Notes: a model not told the origin generated them from the letters alone. Shown: positions 8,576-17,137, numbered from the stretch's first letter. The stretch: DNA of 64,000 nucleotides from JACKJP01 sp050249695 (GCA_050249695.1 JBFWQA010000001.1:1-64000), one strand, 5' to 3'. Program-made: numbers and translations.

Positions 8576-9727
8576 ATGCAGACAGTCAACCTGTTCGGCC
8601 TGTCCGAAGAGCAGGTCATCATCCGCAACAGCGTGCTCGACCTGCTCGAGCGTGTCCTGCCGCGCGAAAAGATCAAGCAGCTCGACCAGGCAAACGATTT
8701 TCCTCATGAAGCCTATCAGGCGCTTGCCGAAGCCGGCTGGATGGCGCTCCCCTATCCGGAAAAATATGGCGGCATGGGCGGCTCCATGAAGGATGTCGCC
8801 GCGCTGATCGAGGCGATGGCCTATCACTATGGCGGCATTGCCACGGCCTATCTGACCACCGTCTATTACGCCGGCATGCATGTGGCCAAATTCGCCTCGG
8901 ACGAGATGCGCAACGAGATCCTGCCCCAGGTCATCAGCGGCAAGGTCAAACTCGCGCTCGGCCTCACCGAGCCGCAGGCCGGCTCCGACGCGGTGTCGAT
9001 CCAGACCCGCGCGACCCGCGACGGCGACGACTACGTCATCAATGGGCAGAAGATTTACACGACCTGCGCGCATGTCGCCGACCATCTCGTCCTCGTCACC
9101 AAGACGAAACCGGACGCCGGCTATCGCGGCATGTCGATCTTCCTGGTCAACGCCAAGGCACCGGGCGTGACGATCCGCCCGCTCGGCGCGCTCGGCCGCC
9201 ACACCACGCACTTCAACGAAGTGTTTCTGGACAATGTGCGCGTTCCCGCTTCCGCGATGATCGGCGAGGAGAACGCGGCCTGGAAGAACCTGATGAGCTG
9301 CCTGAACGCCGAGCGTCTGACGCTCGCCGCGGTCAGCGCGGGCAATACGTTCAAGTGTCTCGACTACGCGCTCGCCTATGCCAAGGAGCGCGTCCAGTTC
9401 AATCAGCCCATCGGCAAGTTCCAGACCATTCAGCACCGTCTGGCGGATATGCGCATGAAGGCCGAGACGAGCCGTCTGCACATTTATCGCGTGGCCGAAC
9501 TGCTGGATGCGGGCCAGGACCCGGTCATGGAAACCTCGATGGCCAAGGTCGTCTGCACCGAGAACCACTTCGACGTCGCCCACTCCGCGCTGCAGATTTT
9601 CGGCGGCGCCGGCTACACCACCGACTTCGACATCGAGATGATGTTCCGCGACGCTCGCGTCGGCACGATCGGCGGCGGCACCAGCGAAGTCATGCGCAAC
9701 GTCATCGCCAAGCTCCTCGGGCTCTGA
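8576..9727 (+). CDS. Acyl-CoA dehydrogenase, isovaleryl-CoA dehydrogenase type
   Basis: A 383-residue FAD flavoenzyme that introduces the alpha,beta double bond into an acyl-CoA and passes electrons to ETF. The C-terminal catalytic position of medium-chain enzymes is glycine here (IGGGTSE near residue 365). A glutamate is instead present in helix G (E246 in NAERLTL), as in isovaleryl-CoA dehydrogenase, which handles branched chains. A GGGAG site precedes the ATG. It is second in the operon and directly precedes the alpha-methylacyl-CoA racemase gene. This supports a branched substrate, since such dehydrogenases accept only the (S) isomer. Confidence 0.88.
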   Translation: MQTVNLFGLSEEQVIIRNSVLDLLERVLPREKIKQLDQANDFPHEAYQALAEAGWMALPYPEKYGGMGGSMKDVAALIEAMAYHYGGIATAYLTTVYYAGMHVAKFASDEMRNEILPQVISGKVKLALGLTEPQAGSDAVSIQTRATRDGDDYVINGQKIYTTCAHVADHLVLVTKTKPDAGYRGMSIFLVNAKAPGVTIRPLGALGRHTTHFNEVFLDNVRVPASAMIGEENAAWKNLMSCLNAERLTLAAVSAGNTFKCLDYALAYAKERVQFNQPIGKFQTIQHRLADMRMKAETSRLHIYRVAELLDAGQDPVMETSMAKVVCTENHFDVAHSALQIFGGAGYTTDFDIEMMFRDARVGTIGGGTSEVMRNVIAKLLGL

Positions 9728-9822
9728 GGAGACGCTTACCCGGCCGCGGGGACGCCGGTTGCGTTCCCGCAATGCGGCCATGCCTCAAACTTCCAGCAAC
9801 ACAACATTTTCGAGGAGACACC

Positions 9823-10965
9823 ATGGGTCCGCTTAACGGCGTCAAGATCGTCGAGTTCGGGGCGATCGGCCCCGCCACCTTCGCCACCATGCTTCTTTCT
9901 GACATGGGCGCGGATGTCATCCGTGTCGACCGGACGTCGCCGAGCGGCCTGGGGATCAAGAAGGAGACGCGGCACGACACGATGCGGCGCGGCCGCCCGT
10001 CGATCGCGGTCAACCTCAAGAGCGAGGAAGGCCGCGAGGTCGTGCGCAAGCTTGTCGCGCAGGCCGACGGCCTGACGGAGGGTTTCCGTCCCGGCGTGAT
10101 GGAACGCCTCGGCTTCGGCCCCGATGCGTGCTTCGCGCTCAACGAGCGGCTGGTCTACGGCCGCATGACCGGCTGGGGACAGGATGGTCCGCTCGCCCAG
10201 CATGTCGGTCATGACGTGAATTATCTGGCGATCACCGGCGCGCTCGCGATGATCGGCCGCAAGGGCAAGCCGCCGGCCATTCCGCTCAACCTCGTCGCCG
10301 ATCTGGGTGGCGGTGCGCTCTATCTAGCCTTCGGAATGGCCTGCGCGCTTTTCGAGGCGCAGCGATCCGGCAAGGGACAGGTCGTCGACGCCGCCATCAT
10401 CGATGGTATCGCATCCATGATGACCGGCTTTTTCGCCTATCGCGACGCCGGGCGCTGGACCATGGACTTTGAATCGAACTTCATCGACGGTGGGGCGCCC
10501 TTTTACGATGTCTACGAGACGAAGGACGGCAGGTTTGTCTCGGTCGGCGCCATCGAGGCCAAATTCTACGCGGAATTGGTCAAGGCGATGGGGCTCGATA
10601 TCGCGCAGCTGCCGCCGCAGATGGATCAGTCCAGTTGGCCGGCACTGAAAATCCGCTTCGCCGAAATCTTCAAGGGCAAGACCCGTGAGGAATGGGTCAA
10701 GGCGATGGAAGGCTATGAGGCCTGTTTCGCCCCCGTTCTGGATATGGATGAGGCGCTCAAGCATCCGCAATATGTCGAACGAAACGGCTTCGAGACATGG
10801 GAGGGCGTCCCGCATCCGGCCGCCGCGCCGCGTCTCAGCCGCACGCCCGGCAGGATCCAGGGCGCGCCTCGTGCCGACGGTCAGGACACGGACACGGCCC
10901 TGGCCGCATGGGGCTTCGGCGAGGATGAACTGACCGAACTGCACAAGGCCGGTGCCATCGCCTGA
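9823..10965 (+). CDS. Alpha-methylacyl-CoA racemase (family III CoA-transferase fold)
   Basis: The 380-residue protein interconverts (R)- and (S)-2-methylacyl-CoA. The opening GPLNGVKIVEFGAIGP and the catalytic set match the racemase branch: H130 in GHDVNYL, D160 in NLVADLGGG and E245 in GAIEAKFY, close to H126, D156 and E241 of the mycobacterial enzyme. A GAGGAG ribosome site five bases before the ATG fixes the start; the open frame upstream only shadows the dehydrogenase gene. The presence of a racemase implies that the pathway handles a methyl-branched acyl chain, as with isoprenoids, sterol side chains or 2-arylpropionate-like acids. Confidence 0.88.
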   Translation: MGPLNGVKIVEFGAIGPATFATMLLSDMGADVIRVDRTSPSGLGIKKETRHDTMRRGRPSIAVNLKSEEGREVVRKLVAQADGLTEGFRPGVMERLGFGPDACFALNERLVYGRMTGWGQDGPLAQHVGHDVNYLAITGALAMIGRKGKPPAIPLNLVADLGGGALYLAFGMACALFEAQRSGKGQVVDAAIIDGIASMMTGFFAYRDAGRWTMDFESNFIDGGAPFYDVYETKDGRFVSVGAIEAKFYAELVKAMGLDIAQLPPQMDQSSWPALKIRFAEIFKGKTREEWVKAMEGYEACFAPVLDMDEALKHPQYVERNGFETWEGVPHPAAAPRLSRTPGRIQGAPRADGQDTDTALAAWGFGEDELTELHKAGAIA

Positions 10966-10993
10966 ACTGCGGGCCGATCGGAGAACGAAACGC

Positions 10994-12472
10994 GTGGCGC
11001 ATAGTGGAGACAGCGCGGAAGTCATTGCCGCCGAGGCGGGACGAGGCTTGCTGTCGCCTCAAATGCTCACGCTGATCGCTCGCATCCAGGGGGTCCTGAT
11101 GGGCCTCATCCTGGTGGCGACCATCCTCCAACAGTTTCTCGGGCTTTCGTGGCTTGCGCGCCCGGCGGAGATCGCCGTGATCGTCTTCCTGATCACGGTC
11201 GCATTCGTCGGATCGCGCACGGCGCGCGTCTTCCTGGTGATCGCGGTCGCATGCATTCCCGCGGCGCTCATCTGGGTCGATCAGCCATGGACGCTGCTCG
11301 AGCAGGGGGTGGCGCGGGCGCAGTTCTTTCTGGCCTTCTTCACGGCCATTCTTTCGTTGCACGAACCGGCGTTCAATTCGCCGATGATCCAGGATGCCGG
11401 ACGTTTCATGGCCCGCCAGCCGCCGGCGCGCCGCACGCTGACAATGCTGCTTGGCGGACACATGTTCGGCCTGATGCTCAATCTCGGATCGCTCGTGCTG
11501 CTGGGGTCCCTGACCATGTCGCGCAAGGCCGGACAGGAACCGGTCAGGCTGACCGAATTCGAAATCAGGCAATCGGCCGTGGCGTCCCTGCGGGGCTTCA
11601 ATACCACGGCCATGTGGTCGCCCCTGTCGCTGACGCCGCTGGTGGTCATGGCGCTGATGCCCGGCACAGACAGTCACGTTCTCATCCCCGTCGGCCTGGC
11701 CTGCGCCATTGTGACGATCTGCATCGCTTATTTCGTCAGCCGGTATGAATCGGCAAGGCACGGACATCCGCAAGGCACATATGTGCCGCTCTCGACGCCG
11801 ATCAGGATGGTCGGTCCGGTGCCGCTCGCATTGCTGCGGATCACACTGCTCGTGGCCTGCATGTTCGCGGCGATCCTTGCCGTCAGCAAACTGACGGGCT
11901 TCTCGATTTCCGTGACGGTAACACTGGTCATCCCCCTGTTCGCGCTGGGCTGGATGTTTGTGCTGGCGAAAGGAAACATCCGCAAGTTGATGACCGGTCA
12001 CGTCGCCAATCTGGTGCTCCGCGTATGGCCGGCCCAGTCGCCGGAGGTCACGCTGATGGCGGCGGCCGGGTTCGCAAGCCCCGTCATCGCCGCGGTCATT
12101 CCTTCGGCCCAGATTCTTGCGCTGCTCACGGCCTGGCAGGTCCACCCGGCGCTGGTTGCGGTCATGGGATTCTTCTGCGTTCTCGGCGGCGGGTATCTCG
12201 GCGTCAATCCGCTGATCGCCATCGCGGTCGTCATCGGAACCGTGTCCGACCCGGGATCGCTCGGCCTCGACGTCAACTACTTCGCGATGGTGCTGATCGT
12301 CGCCTGGGCCCTGACCGCGCAGCTGTCGCCCTTCACCGCGAGCGCGCTGCTCTGCGCCCGGCTGTTTCAGACCAATTCATATAAGCTCGCCTTTGAGTGG
12401 CAGAGAATCTACGCGCTGATTGCGATTTCGGTTGCCCTCGCCGCGACGCTGCTTGCCGGCTGGCTGATATAG
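10994..12472 (+). CDS. Polytopic membrane protein, candidate organic-acid permease
   Basis: I do not recognise the family with certainty. The approximately 492-residue protein has about twelve hydrophobic segments and a re-entrant-looking GGGYLGVNPL stretch near residue 410. This is similar in character to ion-transporter-superfamily permeases. I chose the GTG at 10994 because a GGAG site lies ten bases upstream; the frame is open further upstream into the racemase gene. It sits in the middle of a beta-oxidation operon, so it probably moves the substrate, a shunted intermediate or an aromatic or alicyclic acid. It is separate from the TRAP importer. Confidence 0.6.
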   Translation: MAHSGDSAEVIAAEAGRGLLSPQMLTLIARIQGVLMGLILVATILQQFLGLSWLARPAEIAVIVFLITVAFVGSRTARVFLVIAVACIPAALIWVDQPWTLLEQGVARAQFFLAFFTAILSLHEPAFNSPMIQDAGRFMARQPPARRTLTMLLGGHMFGLMLNLGSLVLLGSLTMSRKAGQEPVRLTEFEIRQSAVASLRGFNTTAMWSPLSLTPLVVMALMPGTDSHVLIPVGLACAIVTICIAYFVSRYESARHGHPQGTYVPLSTPIRMVGPVPLALLRITLLVACMFAAILAVSKLTGFSISVTVTLVIPLFALGWMFVLAKGNIRKLMTGHVANLVLRVWPAQSPEVTLMAAAGFASPVIAAVIPSAQILALLTAWQVHPALVAVMGFFCVLGGGYLGVNPLIAIAVVIGTVSDPGSLGLDVNYFAMVLIVAWALTAQLSPFTASALLCARLFQTNSYKLAFEWQRIYALIAISVALAATLLAGWLI

Positions 12473-12490
12473 AATGGGAGGAAGATAGGG

Positions 12491-13288
12491 ATGACGGACA
12501 GGACACCCCCCGCGGACCCTGCGGAACTTCAGGTCGACAGACCTGCCGAAGGTGTCGTTCGCCTGCGGGTCAACCGTCCCGCCAAGCGCAACGCCCTCTC
12601 GATTGGTGTTCGCAACCTGATGGTGGACGAACTACGGCGGCTGGACGCCGACGAAACGGTGCGTGCGGTGATCATTGCCGGCGGGGAGAAGGTCTTCGCT
12701 TCGGGCGCCGATATTGAGGAACTGGCCGGCATCTCGCCGGTCAAGATGATGCTGCGCGGCGCCGACAGGATCTGGAGCGCGATCGCCGCCTTCAAAAAGC
12801 CGCTGGTCGCGGCGGTAAGGGGCGCCGCCTTCGGTGGAGGCTTTGAGCTGGCGATGAACTGCGACATCGTTGTCGCGGCAAGCAACGCGAAGTTCGGCCT
12901 GCCGGAAGTCAGGCTCGGCCTCATTCCCGGCGGCGGCGGCACCCAGCGGCTCATCCGCCTCGTCGGCAAGCACCTGGCGTTCGACATGCTTATGACGGGC
13001 CGCGTCATCGACGGCGCCGAGGCGATGTCCCATGCCATCGTCAGCAGATGCGTCGATGAGGAGAAAGTCGACGACACGGCCGTCGCGGTCGCCTCCGCGA
13101 TCGCGTCGATGGCGCCGCTCGCGGTTCGGCTGGTCAAGGACGCCGCGCTCAATGGCGCCGACTCGCCGCTCGCCGCCGGCATCGCGCTGGAGCGCAGTTC
13201 GATCCAGGTCCTTTTCGACAGCGAGGATTATCGCGAAGGGATGGCCGCCTTCTTCGAGAAGCGCCCGCCGAAGTTCAAGGGCCGCTAA
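12491..13288 (+). CDS. Enoyl-CoA hydratase/isomerase (crotonase) family protein
   Basis: A 265-residue crotonase with both catalytic glutamates of a true hydratase: E119 in GGFELAM and E139 in LPEVRLG. The oxyanion-hole loop IPGGGGTQRL follows. It should add water across the double bond made by the dehydrogenase. The ATG follows a GGGAGGA stretch. It lies 18 bases after the permease gene and 13 before the MaoC gene, so the operon carries two unrelated hydratase types. Confidence 0.88.
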   Translation: MTDRTPPADPAELQVDRPAEGVVRLRVNRPAKRNALSIGVRNLMVDELRRLDADETVRAVIIAGGEKVFASGADIEELAGISPVKMMLRGADRIWSAIAAFKKPLVAAVRGAAFGGGFELAMNCDIVVAASNAKFGLPEVRLGLIPGGGGTQRLIRLVGKHLAFDMLMTGRVIDGAEAMSHAIVSRCVDEEKVDDTAVAVASAIASMAPLAVRLVKDAALNGADSPLAAGIALERSSIQVLFDSEDYREGMAAFFEKRPPKFKGR

Positions 13289-13301
13289 GGGGGGAGCCGC
13301 C

Positions 13302-14159
13302 ATGCCATTCAATCATCAGGCCGTTGCCGGCTGGCCGTTTCCTGCGGTTTCGCAGACCCTTACCGAGAAGGATTGCCTCTTCTACGCGCTTTCTGTCGGC
13401 ATGGGTCGCGATCCGCTCGACGAAAAGGAACTGCCTTTCGTCTTCGAACGGCATCTGCGCGTCATGCCGACAATGGCCGCGGTTATCTGTACGCCGGGAC
13501 ACTGGGTTGCAGATCCGCGCACCGGCATCGACCAGACGCGTATCTTCCACGGTGAGCAGAGCATCGAATTCCACGCGTCCGTGCCGGTCGGCGTCAGGTT
13601 GACGGGGCAGTCCCGCGTCAGCCGTCTGATCGACAAGGGGGCGGGGAAAGGGGCGCTGGTCGTCATCGAATGCCCGGTTCACGATGACACCGGCAGGAAG
13701 CTGTGGACCGTGCGGCGCTCCGCGTTCCTTGCAGGAGAGGGCGGTTTCGGCGGCGCCAACGGTGCCCCGCTCGTCGATGCGGTCATTCCCGAACGGGCGC
13801 CCGACCATGTCTGCGATCTGCCGACGACGGGTCAGCAGGCGCTTCTCTATCGCCTGAACGACGACATGTTCGATTTTCATGCCGATCCGGCTGTCGCCCG
13901 CAAATCCGGCTTCCACCAGCCGATCCTGCACGGGCTGTGCACCTACGCCATTGCGGGGCACGCGCTGCTCAAGACGGTGTGCGGCTATGAGGAAACGCGC
14001 ATCGGAAGTCTTGGTGTACGGTTCTCCTCACCGGTCTTTCCGGGTGAGACGATCCGCACCGAGATGTGGTTGGACGGGTCCGCAGGGGTCAATTTCCGCT
14101 GCCGGGTCGTCGAACGCGACGTTATTGTCATCGGCAGCGGGCGGCTCGACTTCAAATAG
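13302..14159 (+). CDS. MaoC-like (R)-specific enoyl-CoA hydratase 2, double hot-dog
   Basis: This 285-residue protein has the layout of the hydratase-2 unit of peroxisomal multifunctional enzyme type 2: a degenerate N-terminal hot dog and a catalytic C-terminal one. The hydratase-2 dyad is D188 and H193 in NDDMFDFH, although the usual N-P pair between them is F-D. FHQPILHGL follows, as in the family. It would make (R)-3-hydroxyacyl-CoA, typical of branched-chain and sterol side-chain oxidation. The start follows a GGGGGAG site; the open frame further upstream is a shadow of the crotonase gene. Confidence 0.83.
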   Translation: MPFNHQAVAGWPFPAVSQTLTEKDCLFYALSVGMGRDPLDEKELPFVFERHLRVMPTMAAVICTPGHWVADPRTGIDQTRIFHGEQSIEFHASVPVGVRLTGQSRVSRLIDKGAGKGALVVIECPVHDDTGRKLWTVRRSAFLAGEGGFGGANGAPLVDAVIPERAPDHVCDLPTTGQQALLYRLNDDMFDFHADPAVARKSGFHQPILHGLCTYAIAGHALLKTVCGYEETRIGSLGVRFSSPVFPGETIRTEMWLDGSAGVNFRCRVVERDVIVIGSGRLDFK

Positions 14160-14193
14160 GATAGCAACGACCTGAAAGGGCCGGGGGAAACGC

Positions 14194-15387
14194 ATGTCGA
14201 CAGATAGCCGGGAAGAACACAGCGATGCGCTGGGGGATGTGCGCGTCCTCGATTTCACGACGATGATCGCCGGACCCTATTGTACGCGCATGCTTGCCGA
14301 TGTCGGTGCCGACGTCATCAAGATCGAGGCCAAAGACGGCGACTACATGCGCAATCTTCCTCCCTTGAAGGACGGTGCGAGCCGCTATTTCGGCCATCTG
14401 AATGCTGGCAAGAGGAGCATCTCGCTCGATCTGAAGTCGCCCGAAGCGATCGAGATCGTCAAGACGCTGTGCCGCTCGGCGGACGTCCTGGTGGAGAATG
14501 GCCGGCCGGGTGTCATGGACAGGCTGGGGCTCGGCTATGAGACCGTTTCGGCGATCAATCCGCGCATCGTCTATTGCAGCATTTCCGGTTATGGCCAGAG
14601 CGGACCGAAATCGAGATTGCCCGCCTATGCGCCGATGGTCACGGCCGCAAGCGGCTTCGACCTGACGCAGATGGGCCTGGACCGGTCCGAGATGCCGCCC
14701 GTCGCGTCATTGCCGACCGCCGACATCCTCGGCGCGGTCTATGCCGCCTCCGCCATACAGACCGCACTCTATCATCGCGAGCGCACGGGGTTGGGGCAGC
14801 GTGTCGATACGACGCTGATCGAATCCATGCTCAACCTGCTGCTGCTGGAGATACAGGTCGTTCAGCAGCCGCTGGATTTCGGCCGTGCTCGCTACAGGCC
14901 GATCCGTGCAAGCGACGGATACGTCATGGTTGTCCCGGTCAACGCCAACAATTTCGCCAATCTCTGCAAGGCGACCGGTCATGAGGAATGGCTGACGGAT
15001 CCGCGCTTTGCAAAGCCGCCCGAGCGCGTGCGCAACTACGACACGCTGATGGAAGAGCTGCAGGAATGGACGATCCAGCGCACCGGCGAGGAGTGCGAGC
15101 GATTGCTTCTCGCGGCCGGCGTGCCGACCTCGCGCTACCGGTCGGTCGAGGAGGCGATGTCGGATCCGCAGCTTGCCCATCGCGGCAGCTTCCCCGAAGT
15201 CGAGGACGCGGCGGGAACGTTCCGCGTCGTCAATGCGCCGTCGGCATTCAGCCGCAGCGGCTACAGGGTCCGCTCGCACGTGCCTCGGCTGGGCGAGCAC
15301 ACAGAGTCGGTCCTGCGCGAGGTCGGTGGATTCGAGGATGCGGAAATCCAGCGATTGCGCGCATCCGGCCATGTCCTTTTCGGCTAA
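14194..15387 (+). CDS. CoA-transferase, family III (CaiB/BaiF)
   Basis: A 397-residue enzyme expected to move CoA between carboxylates. It starts with the family signature VRVLDFTTMIAGPYCTRMLADVGAD. The acyl-anhydride aspartate is D177 (PTADILGAVY), which separates it from the racemase earlier in the same operon. A GGGGGA site precedes the ATG. In this setting it may recycle CoA from a pathway end-product onto the incoming acid. The donor and acceptor cannot be read from the sequence. Confidence 0.88.
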   Translation: MSTDSREEHSDALGDVRVLDFTTMIAGPYCTRMLADVGADVIKIEAKDGDYMRNLPPLKDGASRYFGHLNAGKRSISLDLKSPEAIEIVKTLCRSADVLVENGRPGVMDRLGLGYETVSAINPRIVYCSISGYGQSGPKSRLPAYAPMVTAASGFDLTQMGLDRSEMPPVASLPTADILGAVYAASAIQTALYHRERTGLGQRVDTTLIESMLNLLLLEIQVVQQPLDFGRARYRPIRASDGYVMVVPVNANNFANLCKATGHEEWLTDPRFAKPPERVRNYDTLMEELQEWTIQRTGEECERLLLAAGVPTSRYRSVEEAMSDPQLAHRGSFPEVEDAAGTFRVVNAPSAFSRSGYRVRSHVPRLGEHTESVLREVGGFEDAEIQRLRASGHVLFG

Positions 15388-15433
15388 AGCCCGATATCGA
15401 GAAACCCAAATCGGAATGACAGAGGAAATCCCC

Positions 15434-16219
15434 ATGAAAGTTCGTCAGTTGAATGAATGTTCGGCACTGCTGGTGGGTGCCACCACCAGCATCGGCTTCG
15501 AAAGCGCCGCGCAGCTTGCGGAAGCGGGTGTGCCGCGGATCATGATTGTCGGTCGCAGCGAGCAACGCGGCCAGAAGGCGGTCGATGCGATCAAGACGCG
15601 CGCGCCGGGCTGCGACGTCAGATTCTTTTCCGGCGATCCGACGAAATATGCCGGGGCCGAGAAGATCGTCCAGGCCATGATCGACGCGTTCGGCGCGATC
15701 GATATTCTTGTCAATGCGATCCCCGGGCCGGGCAATGGCACGCCGGCCCCGTTTCACCAGAAGGATCCCGCGGAACTGGACGATCTGATCACCTACCATT
15801 TCAGCGCCAACGTCTATATGTGCCGCGCCGCGCTTCCGTTCATGATCGAGCGCGAGGGCGGTTCCATCATCAACTTCACCTCGGACGCGGCGAAGATCGC
15901 GACGCCGGGCGAGGCGGTCATCGGCGGCGGCAAGGCCGGTACCACGATGTTCTCCCGGACCATCGCGCTGGAACAGGCGCGCAACGGCATCCGCGTCAAC
16001 ATCATCACGCCGTCTATCGTTGGCGAAACGTCGGGGTGGGATCGCGTGATGGCAAACGAGTTCAGCAAGAAGCTGTTCGAAAAGGCGGTCAAGAAGGCCA
16101 AACTCGGCCTCGTCACGCCGGTCGATATCGCGCCGCTGGTGGTTTTCCTCGCAGGCCCCGGATCGGCCAAGATCACCGGCCAGGCCATCAGCGTCAACGG
16201 CGCCATTTCGGCCGCGTAA
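15434..16219 (+). CDS. Degenerate short-chain dehydrogenase/reductase lacking the catalytic tyrosine
   Basis: The 261-residue protein is an SDR by fold: a Rossmann start (VGATTSIG), VNAIPGPG in place of NNAG, and S150 in NFTSDA. Lysine K167 is in place, but the YxxxK tyrosine is isoleucine (I163-G-G-G-K167) and there is no tyrosine nearby. The glycine-rich motif is also altered. It may bind an acyl-CoA or NAD(H) without classic dehydrogenase chemistry, or use another acid. The ATG follows AGAGGA and ends operon B. A FadR-like sequence overlaps its first codons. Confidence 0.8.
   Translation: MKVRQLNECSALLVGATTSIGFESAAQLAEAGVPRIMIVGRSEQRGQKAVDAIKTRAPGCDVRFFSGDPTKYAGAEKIVQAMIDAFGAIDILVNAIPGPGNGTPAPFHQKDPAELDDLITYHFSANVYMCRAALPFMIEREGGSIINFTSDAAKIATPGEAVIGGGKAGTTMFSRTIALEQARNGIRVNIITPSIVGETSGWDRVMANEFSKKLFEKAVKKAKLGLVTPVDIAPLVVFLAGPGSAKITGQAISVNGAISAA
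15449..15466 (+). promoter_or_regulatory. Possible intragenic FadR-like site at the start of the degenerate SDR gene
   Basis: The bases TGAATGAATGTTCGGCAC match the left half of the operator set. The surrounding 15-mer at 15448-15462 is identical to 6264-6278 in the synthetase promoter. It overlaps codons 5-11, so it could be coincidence or a roadblock/internal control site. Confidence 0.3.
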
Positions 16220-16250
16220 TCGCCGGCTCGGGGTTGACTCCCGGCATCAG

Positions 16251-16284
16251 ATGTAGATTGACTGAATGCTCAGTCAATCTACAT
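16251..16284. promoter_or_regulatory. Perfect 34-bp palindromic operator before the alicyclic-acid operon
   Basis: Two perfect 15-base arms, ATGTAGATTGACTGA and its complement, flank ATGC. The central 18-mer TGACTGAATGCTCAGTCA keeps the TGAnTGAAT...TCA pattern of the other operators in the window. There is no T-run, so it is not a terminator. It lies 77 bases upstream of the first gene of the ali/bad-like operon. A possible promoter, TTGACT (16258-16263) with 16 bases to TACATG, would have the operator between its boxes. Confidence 0.7.
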
Positions 16285-16360
16285 GGGAGGCCGGCGCGAG
16301 CTCCGCTTTTGAGCCAGCTGGAACTTGCCGCGCCAGATCAAGGAACGGATTGATAGAACG

Positions 16361-17137
16361 ATGAAAATTCTTTTGACGGGTGCCAGCCGTGGCATTGGCC
16401 GGGCAACGGCGTTGCGGCTTGCCAAGAAGGGCGTCGGCCTTGCGCTGTGCGGGTCTGCGCATGGCGACGAGCTGAACGAAGTCGTCGCGGCGGCGCGCGC
16501 GAAGGGCGCCGACGTCCACGGTCTGCTCGGCAATCTTGCCGATCCGGATGTGCCGGCGCGGCTGGTTTCCGAGGCGGTGGAGAAGCTCGGCGGGCTCGAC
16601 AGCGTCGTCGCCAATGCCGGCATATCCTCCCCCGCAATGCTGAAGGATCTTGCGCTCGAGGACTGGCAGCGCGTTTTCGACGTCAATGTGCGGTCGGTCT
16701 GGCTGCTTGCGAAGGCGGCCCACGACCATATCACTGCCGCGCGCGGCGCGATGGTCATTATCAGTTCCATGTCCGGCCTTCAGCCATACAGCGGAATGGG
16801 CCCCTACAGCGCCTCGAAGGCGGCGTCCGCGATGCTTGGACGTCAGCTCGCCCAGGAATGGGCGGCAACCGGCGCACGCGTCAATGTCATCGCCCCGGGC
16901 CTTTTTGAATCCGCCATGACCCGCGCCGTTTACGCCGATCCCGAAAAGAAGAGGGCGCGTGAGGCGCTGGTGCCGATCCACCGGATCGGGCAGCCCGAGC
17001 CCGAAATCGCCGGTCTCGTCGAATATCTGCTCGGCCCGGACTCCACCTACATGACGGGCGCGGTGCTGACCGTTGACGGCGGTCTGCTGGATTCCATCCA
17101 GTCCAACATCGCCGGCCGCCCTGCGACGGAGAAATGA
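16361..17137 (+). CDS. Short-chain dehydrogenase/reductase (SDR)
   Basis: A 258-residue NAD(P)-dependent oxidoreductase with TGASRGIG at residues 6-13, VANAG in the middle, and the intact active site (SSMSG serine, PYSASK tyrosine and lysine). It probably oxidises a hydroxyl on an alicyclic or acyl-CoA intermediate. The ATG is chosen because the Rossmann strand MKILLTG begins there; a TTG 12 codons upstream has no better ribosome site. It is the first gene after the 34-bp palindrome and overlaps the CoA ligase start by four bases. Confidence 0.87.
   Translation: MKILLTGASRGIGRATALRLAKKGVGLALCGSAHGDELNEVVAAARAKGADVHGLLGNLADPDVPARLVSEAVEKLGGLDSVVANAGISSPAMLKDLALEDWQRVFDVNVRSVWLLAKAAHDHITAARGAMVIISSMSGLQPYSGMGPYSASKAASAMLGRQLAQEWAATGARVNVIAPGLFESAMTRAVYADPEKKRAREALVPIHRIGQPEPEIAGLVEYLLGPDSTYMTGAVLTVDGGLLDSIQSNIAGRPATEK

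Noticed and set aside
6277..8676. Long minus-strand open frame opposite the acyl-CoA synthetase gene
   Set aside because: It is a GC-driven shadow: low-complexity Arg/Asp/His-rich translation without any family motif, directly opposite a clearly conserved gene. Similar long antisense frames at 2169-3872, 8558-9781 and 37526-39433 are rejected for the same reason.
9355..9822. N-terminal extension of the racemase frame into the dehydrogenase gene
   Set aside because: The extension is out of frame with the dehydrogenase and rich in Arg. The racemase domain begins exactly at the ATG at 9823 with a GAGGAG site.
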